A stretch of DNA of 64,000 bases from Lachnospiraceae bacterium. GTDB taxonomy: Bacteria > Bacillota > Clostridia > Lachnospirales > Lachnospiraceae. Location of the stretch: NCBI GenBank assembly GCA_017441825.1, contig JAFRVD010000062.1, positions 1 to 64,000 of the forward strand, given 5' to 3'. Positions 41,485-50,863 of the stretch are shown here, piece after piece (within the stretch, counting starts at the first letter, position 1; each line of letters opens with the position of its first letter). The notes under the pieces are model-generated. The model did not search any database. It was not told the origin of the DNA and saw nothing but the letters and a program-made list of their open reading frames with translations. A program made the translations under genes and the position numbers.

Positions 41485-42396
41485 TCACTGCGGGTCGTAC
41501 ACCGACTTCCTCACGTGATCGCGGATGTAGTCGTAGATCCGCTGGTCCGTTGGGCCGTCATAGTGTACGTTGTCTATGTACGTAGGCGAGCTGTCATAGA
41601 GGTATTCCCCGAGCTCGAGGTATGTGGCCATGCACTGCGTCCGCATCGTGTAGTTGAAGATATCGATGTACAGCTGCAGGTCATCCTTGGAGATGTTCCC
41701 GTATTTGGACGGGTAGATCCCTCTGATGGGTCCGATGGAGGCATAATAAAAGCCTGTGGTCGGGTACCTGATATAAAGTTCGTTGATGAGATCAACATAA
41801 TCCGGTGTGAAGTAATCAGTCCAGCCCTTGATGTTGTTCGCGCAGTCATTGATACCCATGTTGATGATCACGTCATAGTTCGGGTTCATGTCAAGGATAT
41901 TCTTAAGCTGCGGAACGGCTGTGTTGCGGAACCACGTGAAGGACTCTCCTCCCTTCGCGATCAGGATATCCCCGGTCTCTAACGCGATCTGCATGCCAAG
42001 GTAAGCGAACCGGGAGTCTCCTATGAGGATCCTCCCTGAAGACAGGTTCTTCGCTTCAGCCGCTTTGGCTTCTTCCGGGTCCAGCTCTATGGGGACAGAC
42101 GTTATAAGCTCCTCGGTCTCGATCTCCGCAACAGAGATCGTCTGCTTCTCAGGCTCTCTTTCCGTCTCCGTGGGAGTCGTCTCCGTCGGCCTGGTCTCAG
42201 CGTCTGCGACACTGCTGTCCGTCACGGTGCTCGCCGCCTTTCCGGCTTCCTGCTGCCCGAGGTAGATCGTCCGCGCGATCAGGAACAGAAACACCATGAT
42301 GAGGTTCATCATGATCAGGATCAGCAAACGGATCAGCCGTGCGGTGGTAAACCCGCCCTTATTCTTTTTTTCAGGCTTCTTTCTCTGTTTCTCCAT
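41485..42396 (-). CDS. Membrane-anchored SGNH (GDSL) hydrolase
   Basis: A cytoplasmic Lys-rich N-terminus, one membrane helix (about 20-46), a Thr/Glu/Pro-rich linker (60-115), then an extracellular SGNH hydrolase. Catalytic blocks: GDSR with Ser128, a Gly in KGGES, Asn in INMGIND, and DNVH with Asp275 and His278. Members deacylate wall polymers, exopolysaccharides or glycans. It is the last gene of the run with MoxR, DUF58 and transglutaminase (20-base gap after the transglutaminase) and ends before a terminator, so its work is probably linked to theirs at the cell surface. Confidence 0.85.
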   Translation of the reverse strand: MEKQRKKPEKKNKGGFTTARLIRLLILIMMNLIMVFLFLIARTIYLGQQEAGKAASTVTDSSVADAETRPTETTPTETEREPEKQTISVAEIETEELITSVPIELDPEEAKAAEAKNLSSGRILIGDSRFAYLGMQIALETGDILIAKGGESFTWFRNTAVPQLKNILDMNPNYDVIINMGINDCANNIKGWTDYFTPDYVDLINELYIRYPTTGFYYASIGPIRGIYPSKYGNISKDDLQLYIDIFNYTMRTQCMATYLELGEYLYDSSPTYIDNVHYDGPTDQRIYDYIRDHVRKSVYDPQ

Positions 42397-42416
42397 TGAA
42401 GATCGTGCTCGCAGGA

Positions 42417-44984
42417 TCAGCGGTCCTTTGCTTCAAAAGTATTCAGCGCATACAGATCGTAAAGCTCGTTCACTGCATCCTCTGACAGTTCATTCCGGCT
42501 GTAATAAGCTTCCTTGGCGTTTGCCTGGACTTTTTTCAGCGTCTCCGGATCCACTCCGGGGTACATTTCCATGAGCTTCCCGGGAGGATCGTCGATGACG
42601 AACCGAAGCCCCTTCCGGGCCGCCCGCCTCTGGATCTCCCTGTAAATATTCAGATACGTTTTAGACTGAGAGCCGTCCTTAAGCTTTTCAAACGGCCTGA
42701 TCCTGAGCCAGAGGTACAGGGCTACGATCACGCCGGATATGAGAATCGCGCCTAAAAGGATCGCGAGGATGATCCGTCCGTAATTCCTTTTCGGCCTGGT
42801 CTGGTCCGAAGGCTCTCCGTTTTCTCCGGCTTCATACGAGGTCTCGACTTCCGTCGCGTTCGAGGGCTCTATGGTAATATCGGCCTCATCGTCTGCCTCC
42901 TGTGTCTCAGGCTCCTCGGGCTTCACGGGATCCGTCTCCGGCTCCTCTGTCTCCCGCTCGTCCTGTCCTTCGGACGGCGTCATTTCGACGGGATACCAGC
43001 CGTAGCCCGGAATGAACACTTCCGTCCAGGCGTGCGCGTTGTAGTCCGTCACCTCCTGCACTTCGCCCGCCGAACACGGCGGAAGCAGGAAGCCCTCCAC
43101 ATAGCGTGCAGGAACGCCTAAATACCGCAGCAGAATGGTCCCTGCAGTCGCGAAATGGACGCAGTAGCCTTTCTTCTTCTCAAAGAGGAACTCCTCTATG
43201 AAATCCGTATCGTTCCCGATCGCGCCGGGATTCTTATAGAACCTGCACTGCTGTGACAGGTAGTTCTGGACTGCCAGGATCGCCTTCACATATTCGCAGG
43301 CACCTGTGTCGATGCCGTACTGCTCCGCGAGGGCTTCCGCAGTCTCGCGAAGACGCGCGGAATCCGGCAGCTGCAGATCGTGTTCGAATACGTAATCCTC
43401 ATAGGAAACGAGTTCAGGCTCCTTCAGCCTGTAATGGAGCTTCTGCCCGGTCTCCGTCTTCACGATATACTCACTGTAGTTCGAAGACAGGAGCTCTTCC
43501 GGCGTCATGTTCGTGCCGTACTCCTTAAGAAGTGCGGACAGCGCCTCGGCGTCCAGATAACAGATGACGGGATCTCCGTCCGGCTCCAAAAGCCCTTCAG
43601 AAAACTCCCTGCCCTTCAGAAGATCCAGGACGTCCACGATCGTTCCCGGAGTATACACGGGATACGTCGCTTCCTTCCCGCTCCCGACCGCGTACTGGTC
43701 CGAAATGATCCGGAACGATACGGACGAGCCTCCGGCGCTGATCTTGCCGGACACTGCATACGGCAGGTAGAAATAGTCTCCGCCGCCCGACCGGTTCGTA
43801 ATATACAGCGTATTTTCACGGTCTGCGGTACGGTAGATCCCCTGTAGGCAGTTCGCCTGGTAGTATAAAAGCGGGTTCCGGTACGCGTCGATGGCCGTGC
43901 TCACGTTCGGCGTATACACGGACGGATACGTGACCGAATCCGGGATCACGGACTCGGGAAGCTTATTCTCCGCTGCAGTCCAGCGGCTCCCGGTGTAGGT
44001 ATCGCCGGCAAAATTCCGAAGATACGTTGCCCGCGGGTTGTCTTTTTCAAACGTAAACAGAAACGCCTGCTCTCCGGTCTGCACCACGTTCCCGGTCCGC
44101 TGCAGCTCACCTTCGGAAAGGCCGGTCTTCGAAATATCCAGCGGGTTCCCCGGAATGTCCGCAAGGAGGTCCCGGAAGAAATGGCTGGTATAGACCGAGC
44201 TCGCGTTCATAAACGATTCCCTGATATTCGGGAAGATCACGCGCGACGCTATGGCGATGAGAACCGCCGAAACAACTACCGCAAGAGAGATCAGGATGAA
44301 CCGGATCCTCTTCCGCACCCGCTCCGTCATATCGTGATCCGTGTTGATGCTCTCCGTCATGCACGTGAAGTACAGCGCAAGGATGCAGAAAGCCATGACC
44401 GCGACCGGTATGAGCGACGGATTCTGGCCGCCCGTTATGCATAAGAACAGCGGGAGCAAGAGGAAAATCGTAAGAAGCGACGGGTATGTGTGCTTCCCGT
44501 AGGAATAGCTGACCTGCCAGATTGGCAGGAAAGCGAAGCACGACATGACGTATGTCACGTTATAGGACGTCTCTACATCAAGACCGACTTCGGCGGCGTA
44601 GCCGTAATACGCGGTAAAGGCCTCCACCACGCTCACGTAAAGGCCTGCGCATTCGGCAATGACCCGCTCTCTTTTTATGAACAGGATCACGCCTGCAAAC
44701 ACTAGGAACGCAATGAGAAGCACGATGCCGATCTTCTGTCCGCGCACCAGAAACAGCATGATGATGCTGATGAGGAGCGAAATAAGGATAAACGGAAGCT
44801 CGGAGATCGTAAGGCCGAACGCGGTCGTAAAAATGTGGACGAACGCCCACGCAGACAGCACGGAAAGCACTGTCTGGAGAATGATATTCAGAAACTGCAG
44901 GGTCTCCTGGGAAAAGATCTTATTCCTGCTCTCTTCCCGGATCTTAACGGTCCCTTCAAATACGCCGGTATGGTTATTCCTCAT
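42417..44984 (-). CDS. Membrane-anchored transglutaminase-like protein (TgpA type), set 2
   Basis: Same plan as the protein of set 1: N-terminal membrane helices (about 40-260), an extracellular domain with the papain-like core (Cys in KKKGYCVHFATAGTILLRYL, His in DYNAHAWTEVF, then GYGWYPVEMTPSEG), an acidic Glu/Pro/Thr linker, one more helix near 750 and a cytoplasmic tail. The ATG at 44984 (GGGAGGTGGTCTGAGG upstream) overlaps the DUF58 stop by 11 bases; the longer frame to 45023 is less likely. Sequence differs widely from set 1 outside the motifs. It probably processes surface proteins with the SGNH partner. Confidence 0.87.
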   Translation of the reverse strand: MRNNHTGVFEGTVKIREESRNKIFSQETLQFLNIILQTVLSVLSAWAFVHIFTTAFGLTISELPFILISLLISIIMLFLVRGQKIGIVLLIAFLVFAGVILFIKRERVIAECAGLYVSVVEAFTAYYGYAAEVGLDVETSYNVTYVMSCFAFLPIWQVSYSYGKHTYPSLLTIFLLLPLFLCITGGQNPSLIPVAVMAFCILALYFTCMTESINTDHDMTERVRKRIRFILISLAVVVSAVLIAIASRVIFPNIRESFMNASSVYTSHFFRDLLADIPGNPLDISKTGLSEGELQRTGNVVQTGEQAFLFTFEKDNPRATYLRNFAGDTYTGSRWTAAENKLPESVIPDSVTYPSVYTPNVSTAIDAYRNPLLYYQANCLQGIYRTADRENTLYITNRSGGGDYFYLPYAVSGKISAGGSSVSFRIISDQYAVGSGKEATYPVYTPGTIVDVLDLLKGREFSEGLLEPDGDPVICYLDAEALSALLKEYGTNMTPEELLSSNYSEYIVKTETGQKLHYRLKEPELVSYEDYVFEHDLQLPDSARLRETAEALAEQYGIDTGACEYVKAILAVQNYLSQQCRFYKNPGAIGNDTDFIEEFLFEKKKGYCVHFATAGTILLRYLGVPARYVEGFLLPPCSAGEVQEVTDYNAHAWTEVFIPGYGWYPVEMTPSEGQDERETEEPETDPVKPEEPETQEADDEADITIEPSNATEVETSYEAGENGEPSDQTRPKRNYGRIILAILLGAILISGVIVALYLWLRIRPFEKLKDGSQSKTYLNIYREIQRRAARKGLRFVIDDPPGKLMEMYPGVDPETLKKVQANAKEAYYSRNELSEDAVNELYDLYALNTFEAKDR

Positions 44985-46038
44985 CCTCAGACCACCTCCC
45001 CTGCAGTACGTCAAGAGATTCATCCGTGATGATAAACTGCTTGATAAAAGAGCTGCCCGGCGTCTTTTCGAGGAACTCCTCGAGGATCACCTCTCCGGAG
45101 ACCGGCGAAAGCGCCGTCCGTTCGGAAAGAGTGGCCTTGTCGAACTTGGACACGTCAAACGAGTGGCTGATCATGAGCAGCACGTTTTCAAGGTCGTCTT
45201 CGCTGTTCACGAAGCCGTCCCAGACACTGCCCTCGTCGTCAGCCCAGAGGACCATGTGGTTCGTCTCCTCCGAAAGGAGCTGGAACGCGAGCGAATAATA
45301 ATTGGTCAGGACCTTGTGGAAGCACTCCTGGGTATTTTTCGTAAACGAGAGGACAAACAGATACTGCGAATCGCTTTCCTTCGCGAAATCGCGCGTCATC
45401 AGGATGTCGCGCTTCGCGGTAAGCTTCCAGTGCGTCCTGGAGATCTGGTCGCCCGGGTGGTATTCGCGGACCTGGAAGGTCTCGCTCGGGTCGTCGCCAA
45501 TATGGTTGACCGTGATCGCGCGGTCTGAAATGGTTCCCGTGAGCCGGTTCGACTGTACGTAGATCTTCGCTTCCTCAAGCGCCGGCGTGACGTCTACCTC
45601 GGCTCGGATCTCCCTGAGCTTTCTCACGGGGATCCCGTAAAAGCTTAAGGGATCGCATACCGAGCACTTCTTCATTTTAAACGCGCCCGAGCCTGAATAC
45701 GGCAGGATACAGTCAAAATCGATGAGCGTCCTTCCCGGAGGAACAGAAAAACTCGTCCGCTGGACTGACGTCTCACCGGACTGGTCATAGATAAAATGGA
45801 TCACGGCGTTCAGCTTCGCGATGGGCAGGAACCCTTTCTTCTCAATGAGAAGCGTCACCTCTTCGCCGCTCTGGTAGAGCTCTGCCTTTACGAGGAACCG
45901 CTGTACGATACAGAGTCCCAGAAAGCACACTGCAATGAGGAGCATGAATACTGCAATGACCGCGAGCGTTTCCGACGCCGTAAGCAGTGCGCTGTGGATC
46001 AGAAAAATGCAGAGGCTCAGATAAATCGCAAGATGCAT
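44974..46038 (-). CDS. DUF58 protein, set 2
   Basis: One or two N-terminal membrane helices (about 5-50) and a cytoplasmic part with the DUF58 signature VREYHPGDQISRTHWKLTAK near residue 205. As in set 1 it lies between a MoxR ATPase gene (11-base gap) and a transglutaminase gene (11-base overlap). ATG 46038 follows AGGGAGCATCCGA. The function is unknown; partnership with MoxR is inferred from the recurrent gene order. Confidence 0.87.
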   Translation of the reverse strand: MHLAIYLSLCIFLIHSALLTASETLAVIAVFMLLIAVCFLGLCIVQRFLVKAELYQSGEEVTLLIEKKGFLPIAKLNAVIHFIYDQSGETSVQRTSFSVPPGRTLIDFDCILPYSGSGAFKMKKCSVCDPLSFYGIPVRKLREIRAEVDVTPALEEAKIYVQSNRLTGTISDRAITVNHIGDDPSETFQVREYHPGDQISRTHWKLTAKRDILMTRDFAKESDSQYLFVLSFTKNTQECFHKVLTNYYSLAFQLLSEETNHMVLWADDEGSVWDGFVNSEDDLENVLLMISHSFDVSKFDKATLSERTALSPVSGEVILEEFLEKTPGSSFIKQFIITDESLDVLQGRWSEDEE

Positions 46039-46049
46039 TCGGATGCTCC

Positions 46050-46988
46050 CTATGCCTTCTTCTGTGTCGGTTTATGCTCCTTTTCCAGGATGGACGACAG
46101 GATGGCGGTCTCGGAGATCTTCTCCGTCCGCGCTTTCCGGCTCTTCAGGATACGGTGGTTCAGGACGGGAAGGAACACCTGCTCCACGTCCTCCGGAAGC
46201 ACGTAATTCCGGCCGGAAAGGTACGCGAGCGCCATGCTCATGTGCATGAGCGAAAGAGTCGCACGCGGGCTTCCGCCCAGCTCGATGAGCGGGCTGTTCC
46301 TGGTCTGGTTCACAAGGCGCGCAAGATAATCATAGATCGCGTCGTGCACGAAGACCTCGCGGACCTCCTGCATCATTGTGAGAATGACCTGCTTATCCGC
46401 AACCTGCTCCACACGGCCCGTAAACTGGTTCTTCCTCCGGAGGATCTCAGTCTCCTCCGAAACAGACGGGTAGCCCATGGATACGCAGATCATGAAACGG
46501 TCCATCTCGGACTCCGGCAGCTTCTGCGTTCCGGTCGAGCCGACCGGTTTCTGCGTCGCAATTACAAAGAACGGAGTGTCCAGGGGACGGGTCACGCCGT
46601 CCACAGTCACCTGCCGCTCTTCCATGGCTTCAAGGAGCGCGGACTGCGTCTTGGGAGAAGTCCTGTTGATCTCATCGGCAAGGAACATGTTGCAGAAAAT
46701 GGCGCCCTGCTGGAAAAGCATGCGCTGGCTGCTCTTGTCAAAGGTGTTGAAGCCTAAAATATCCGCGGGCAGGACGTCCGGCGTAAACTGCATGCGGCGT
46801 CCCTGGAGGCCCATGGCATTTTCAAAGGCGACGGCCATGGTCGTCTTGCCGACGCCGGGGATATCGTCTATGAGAACGTGCCCTTCTGAAAGAAAGGCGC
46901 ACAGGATGAGCTTCAGCACGTCGTCCTTGCCGACGACCTGCTTCTTCACCTCGTTCAGAATCTTTTCTGCATACTGGTAATGACTCAT
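46050..46988 (-). CDS. MoxR family AAA+ ATPase, set 2
   Basis: AAA+ ATPase of 312 residues with Walker A in LIDDIPGVGKTTMAVAF, Walker B in FLADEINRTSPKTQ and sensor segments ATQKPVGSTGTQKLPESE and MDRFMICVSMGYP. It shares family motifs with set 1 but differs elsewhere, so the two sets look long separated. It starts 7 bases after plsY, with GAGGTTGAT before the ATG, which places the second MoxR/DUF58/transglutaminase set in the same transcription unit as der and plsY. Confidence 0.93.
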   Translation of the reverse strand: MSHYQYAEKILNEVKKQVVGKDDVLKLILCAFLSEGHVLIDDIPGVGKTTMAVAFENAMGLQGRRMQFTPDVLPADILGFNTFDKSSQRMLFQQGAIFCNMFLADEINRTSPKTQSALLEAMEERQVTVDGVTRPLDTPFFVIATQKPVGSTGTQKLPESEMDRFMICVSMGYPSVSEETEILRRKNQFTGRVEQVADKQVILTMMQEVREVFVHDAIYDYLARLVNQTRNSPLIELGGSPRATLSLMHMSMALAYLSGRNYVLPEDVEQVFLPVLNHRILKSRKARTEKISETAILSSILEKEHKPTQKKA

Positions 46989-46995
46989 ATCAACC

Positions 46996-47640
46996 TCATT
47001 TTTTCTTGGATCCGAACCGGTTTTCCGTCCCTGAGAGAAGACGCTTCACATTTTCCCTGTGAGCGAAGATCAGGAGGAATTCCACCACGGAAAGAACGAT
47101 AATGAATTCGGCAAGTCCCGTCCCGGGGACCGGGATCCGCCCGGTCACGCCGCACACGATGAACGAACCTGTCGCAAACAGTGTGGCGACGATGGACGCG
47201 AGCGACACGTAGCGCGTGAGGAACGCGAGCCCGAAAAACAGCACCATTGAAACGGCCCAGATGAACGGGTTCATCGCAACGCCCCAGCCGGACGTTGCCG
47301 CAACGCCCTTGCCGCCCTTGAACTTAAGATAAAACGGGAAATCGTTCCCGAGGATCACACCCAGGACGGTGTAGGCCATATAGACGTACCGGAAGCTGTC
47401 AGCCTTAAATACCTGCCCGATGATGAACACCGGCAGGAACGCCTTGAGCGCGTCCAGGAAAAAGATGAGGAGCGCGTGTTTAAGGCCGAGCGACCGGAGG
47501 GCGTTTGTGGCGCCCACGTTTCCGCTCCCCATCTTCGTGAGATCGAAGCGGAAGAGCTTCCCCATGAAATGTCCCGCGAGGAACATTCCGAAAGCATACC
47601 CAAGAAGGACGGAAAGAATTCTGATTACGATCGGGTTCAT
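46996..47640 (-). CDS. plsY: Glycerol-3-phosphate acyltransferase PlsY
   Basis: PlsY transfers the acyl group from acyl-phosphate to glycerol-3-phosphate, the first step of phosphatidic acid synthesis. It is a polytopic membrane protein; the conserved loops are GSGNVGATNALR near residue 40 and FKGGKGVAATSG near 105. Length 214 is normal. Its start overlaps the der stop by 4 bases, a common pairing in Clostridia. The usual follower gpsA is absent; the MoxR gene takes its place. Confidence 0.95.
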   Translation of the reverse strand: MNPIVIRILSVLLGYAFGMFLAGHFMGKLFRFDLTKMGSGNVGATNALRSLGLKHALLIFFLDALKAFLPVFIIGQVFKADSFRYVYMAYTVLGVILGNDFPFYLKFKGGKGVAATSGWGVAMNPFIWAVSMVLFFGLAFLTRYVSLASIVATLFATGSFIVCGVTGRIPVPGTGLAEFIIVLSVVEFLLIFAHRENVKRLLSGTENRFGSKKK

Positions 47641-48965
47641 GCCTGGTCTTTTTCCTTCCTTTCACGGATCAGGAACCGAAGCGGCGTCCCGCGGAAGCCG
47701 AATGCCTCCCGGATCTTGTTTTCCAGATAGCGCGTATAGGAAAAATGCATCAGTTCCCTGTCATTTACAAATACCACGAATGTGGGCGGCTTGACGCTCA
47801 CCTGTGTCACGTAGAAGATCTTCAGGCGGCGTCCCTTGTCGGACGGCGGCTGCTGCATGACAACGGCCTCCGTGATGATCTCGTTGAGGACGCCCGTGGA
47901 GACCCGCTGCGACTGGTTCGCGAGCACCATGTCGATGAGCTCGAAGAGCCGCGGGATCCGCTGGCCCGTAAGCGCGGAAATAAACACGATCTCCGCGTAG
48001 CTCATGTACGAGAGCTTCTCCCGGACCGTCTCCGTGAACCGGTAGATGGTCTTGTCGTCCTTTTCAACGGCGTCCCATTTGTTGACGACGATGATCACGC
48101 CCTTACCGCGCTCGTGCGCGATGCCGGCCACGTGCGCATCCTGCTCCGTGACGCCTTCCGCCGCGTCTATCATCATGAGGACGATGTCCGCCCGCTCCAC
48201 CGCGGCCACTGCGCGGATGATGCTGAAGCGTTCGATCTCCTCTTTGATCTTATTCTTTCTCCGAAGGCCCGCCGTGTCGATCAGCATGTAGTCCCGGCCG
48301 TCATAGCGGACCATGGTGTCTACCGCATCCCGGGTCGTCCCCGCGATCTCGGATACGATCACGCGGTTCTCTCCCGCGATTTTGTTGACAAGTGAGGATT
48401 TCCCGACGTTCGGCTTCCCGATGATGGCGATCTTCGGGGTCTCGTCCTCTTCGTTTTCCGGAGATTCCTTCGGGAAGAAAGACACGATCTTATCGAGCAT
48501 GTCGCCGAAACCTGTCTTCGAAACAGCAGAAACAGGGATCGGATCTCCGATCCCGAGGTTGTAGAATTCATAGACGTCCGGCATCTGGTTCTTCAGGCTG
48601 TCCACCTTGTTGACCACAAGGACCACGGGCTTCTGCGATTTCCGGAGCATGTCCGCGACCTGCGTATCAGCGTCCTGAAGTCCCTGGCGGACGTCTACAA
48701 GAAAGACGATGACGTCTGCGGTCTCTATGGCGATCTCCGCCTGGTCCCTCATCTGAGAAAGGATCACGTCCTTCGAATCCGGTTCGATGCCGCCGGTATC
48801 AACAAGCGTAAACGTATAATTGAGCCAGGTCCCGGTCGCGTAGATGCGGTCTCTTGTGACCCCCGGCGTATTTTCGACAATGGCCTTCGTTTCGCCCGAG
48901 ATCGCGTTGAAAAGCGTTGATTTTCCGACGTTCGGCCGGCCGACGATGGCTACGACTGGTTTCAT
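47637..48965 (-). CDS. der: Ribosome assembly GTPase Der (EngA)
   Basis: Der helps mature the 50S subunit. It has two tandem GTPase domains, with P-loops GRPNVGKST (8-16) and GKPNVGKSS (about 182-190) and the matching NKVD and NKWD base-recognition motifs, then a KH-like domain. The length (442) is typical. It overlaps both neighbours by 4 bases: the DUF512 gene upstream and plsY downstream, so the three are translated in series. Confidence 0.97.
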   Translation of the reverse strand: MKPVVAIVGRPNVGKSTLFNAISGETKAIVENTPGVTRDRIYATGTWLNYTFTLVDTGGIEPDSKDVILSQMRDQAEIAIETADVIVFLVDVRQGLQDADTQVADMLRKSQKPVVLVVNKVDSLKNQMPDVYEFYNLGIGDPIPVSAVSKTGFGDMLDKIVSFFPKESPENEEDETPKIAIIGKPNVGKSSLVNKIAGENRVIVSEIAGTTRDAVDTMVRYDGRDYMLIDTAGLRRKNKIKEEIERFSIIRAVAAVERADIVLMMIDAAEGVTEQDAHVAGIAHERGKGVIIVVNKWDAVEKDDKTIYRFTETVREKLSYMSYAEIVFISALTGQRIPRLFELIDMVLANQSQRVSTGVLNEIITEAVVMQQPPSDKGRRLKIFYVTQVSVKPPTFVVFVNDRELMHFSYTRYLENKIREAFGFRGTPLRFLIRERKEKDQA

Positions 48966-50353
48966 TCTTCTCCTCTTTCCGTATCGGGCTCCCAGGAGGC
49001 GCCGGGTTCGTATTCCCCGTGCCTTGTGTCGATGTCTTCGTCCGTGAGATTCCCGGAAAGCGCGTGCAGAAAAGTACGCGCGTCATTCTTCATGATCATG
49101 GTCCGGACGCCGAGCTCCCTCTCCACGTCCGCACGCGTCATATCGTCAAGAAACACCTCTTCCCCGCTCCTGAACATGCAGTTCGGGAGGAGCAGAAGGT
49201 CTCCCAGATCCTTCCCCTTGAGCTGCGCGACAAGGTCCTGCCCGGTCACGAGCCCGGAGACCGTGATGGTGTCCCCGAAAAAGTCGTTTCTTACGGCATA
49301 CAGGAGGTTGTCCTCCGGATGGCCGGTTTCTTTATGAAGGCGCTCCTTAACATTTAAGAGCATGGGGTACGGCAGCATGCCGGATGCATAGGACGTCCGG
49401 TGGCGCCGGTAATTATGTAAAGCCTCGGGAAGCGCTTCTTCGGCCTCCGTAAGGAAGAGCCTTAACATCCCTACACCGTTTTCAAGCTGCAGGTAGCCGT
49501 CGTACCGTTCCTCCTCCGGGAACGGAAGCCCTGCCGTGATGTAGAGTTCATCACTGGCATGGACAAAATGGAGCCAGTGCTCCTCGTATGCTTTTTCCTG
49601 CCATTCTTCCACGAGGCGGATCACTTCCCGTGCATCCTCCGGGCCGGGCGTCTCAAGATGCGGCAACCCATCCCTGTGCCGGGTGATCCCGACGGGAACG
49701 ATCGATACACTCTCTAAGACAGGAAAAAAGGCGTAGAGGTCACGAAGCGTTTTTTCAAGCGCCGGGCCGTCGTTCACTCCCTTACAGAGGACGATCTGCA
49801 TGTTCATGCGGAGGCCGGCTTCATAAAACGCCTGAATATAGGACAGGACTTCGCCCGCGTGACGGTTTTTCAGCATTTTCACGCGGAGCTCCGGGTCCGT
49901 GGTGTGGACCGATATGTTCATGGGCTCCAGGCGGTAGCGGATGATCCGCTCAACGTCCCGGGGCTTCATATTCGTCAGTGTGATATAGTTTCCCTGCAGA
50001 AAGGACAGGCGGGAATCGTCGTCCTTAAAGTACAGGGTCTTCCGCATTCCCTTGGGCATCTGGTCGATGAAGCAGAAGATGCAGCGGTTCCGGCAGCTCT
50101 TCATCTCGCTCATGAGGCCGCTCCCGAATACGATCCCGAGATCCTCGTACGGATCCTTTTCGATCTCGAGCTCCCACTCTTCCCCGTCCGGCTTCCGGAT
50201 CAGGAGGACGACCTCTTCATTCTGTATGAGAAAACGGTAGTCGAACACGTCCTCCACGTCCTCTCCGTTCACGGAAAGGAGCGTATCGCCGGGCTCGATG
50301 CCAAGCTCAAAGCCAATGGACTCTTCTTCTACCTGTGTGATCCTGTGCTCCAT
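48962..50353 (-). CDS. DUF512 protein with PDZ and radical-SAM-like domains
   Basis: Conserved Clostridia protein of unknown function, usually upstream of der. An N-terminal PDZ-like domain (MEHRITQVEEESIGFELGIE, LLSVNGEDVEDV) precedes a radical-SAM-like barrel with the cluster motif CRNRCIFCF near residue 85, then the DUF512 region. The three Cys would hold a 4Fe-4S cluster. The ATG at 50353 (AAAGG upstream) is chosen over the frame to 50413, which would run through the rpsT terminator. The overlap with der is 4 bases. A role in ribosome or tRNA maturation is only guessed from that neighbour. Confidence 0.9.
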   Translation of the reverse strand: MEHRITQVEEESIGFELGIEPGDTLLSVNGEDVEDVFDYRFLIQNEEVVLLIRKPDGEEWELEIEKDPYEDLGIVFGSGLMSEMKSCRNRCIFCFIDQMPKGMRKTLYFKDDDSRLSFLQGNYITLTNMKPRDVERIIRYRLEPMNISVHTTDPELRVKMLKNRHAGEVLSYIQAFYEAGLRMNMQIVLCKGVNDGPALEKTLRDLYAFFPVLESVSIVPVGITRHRDGLPHLETPGPEDAREVIRLVEEWQEKAYEEHWLHFVHASDELYITAGLPFPEEERYDGYLQLENGVGMLRLFLTEAEEALPEALHNYRRHRTSYASGMLPYPMLLNVKERLHKETGHPEDNLLYAVRNDFFGDTITVSGLVTGQDLVAQLKGKDLGDLLLLPNCMFRSGEEVFLDDMTRADVERELGVRTMIMKNDARTFLHALSGNLTDEDIDTRHGEYEPGASWEPDTERGEE

Positions 50354-50379
50354 GCGACCTTTGAACCCCGAAAAGAGAA

Positions 50380-50407
50380 AAGGACCCGCGTATCCCGCCA
50401 GGTCCTT
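50380..50407 (-). terminator. rpsT terminator
   Basis: Stem AAGGACC / GGTCCTT with a 14-base loop, followed on the minus strand by TTCTCTTTT, 9 bases after the rpsT stop. Confidence 0.8.
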
Positions 50408-50415
50408 CGTCAATA

Positions 50416-50679
50416 TTATGCCATCGCATTCACTGCTTTAGATAAGCGGCTGATCTTCCGGGAAACCGTATTCTTATGGTAAACACCCTTGGACGAAGCC
50501 TTTGTCAGCTCAATGGACGCTGCCCTAAGCGCTTCCTTTGCAAGTTCCTTGTCTCCGGCTGCCACAGCAGCGTCTACCTTCTTCACGAAAGTCTTCACTC
50601 TGGACTTGATCGCTTTGTTTCTCTCTGTCTTGGCCTCAGCCACCAGGATCCTTTTCTTCGCAGATTTAATGTTTGCCAT
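50416..50679 (-). CDS. rpsT: Ribosomal protein bS20
   Basis: Small basic helical protein of the 30S body. MANIKSAKKRI at the N-terminus, and a Lys/Ala-rich chain ending SRKISRLSKAVNAMA, are family hallmarks. The ATG at 50679 has GGAGGTGCCTG before it; the open frame to 50736 covers leader only. It is monocistronic with its own promoter about 110 bases upstream and a terminator. The leader of about 100 bases is long enough for translational autocontrol as in other S20 genes, but I see no specific structure. Confidence 0.96.
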   Translation of the reverse strand: MANIKSAKKRILVAEAKTERNKAIKSRVKTFVKKVDAAVAAGDKELAKEALRAASIELTKASSKGVYHKNTVSRKISRLSKAVNAMA

Positions 50680-50784
50680 CAGGCACCTCCGTATATTTTT
50701 TTGAGGCTTTGGAGTAGAGGGTGTCCGCCGTCTCACTCACGTCCGGCCGAGACACGTTGGCTCAGGACGCAAACATACCCATAC

Positions 50785-50812
50785 ATCATAACACAATCCA
50801 TGGGATTGTCAA
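50785..50812 (-). promoter_or_regulatory. rpsT promoter
   Basis: Minus-strand perfect TTGACA (50807-50812), 16-base spacer, TATGAT (50785-50790). Confidence 0.75.
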
Positions 50813-50863
50813 GCATTTTCTGAATTCCGCTATAAAAACCGCGCCGTTCCGGGAGGCTTCTTT

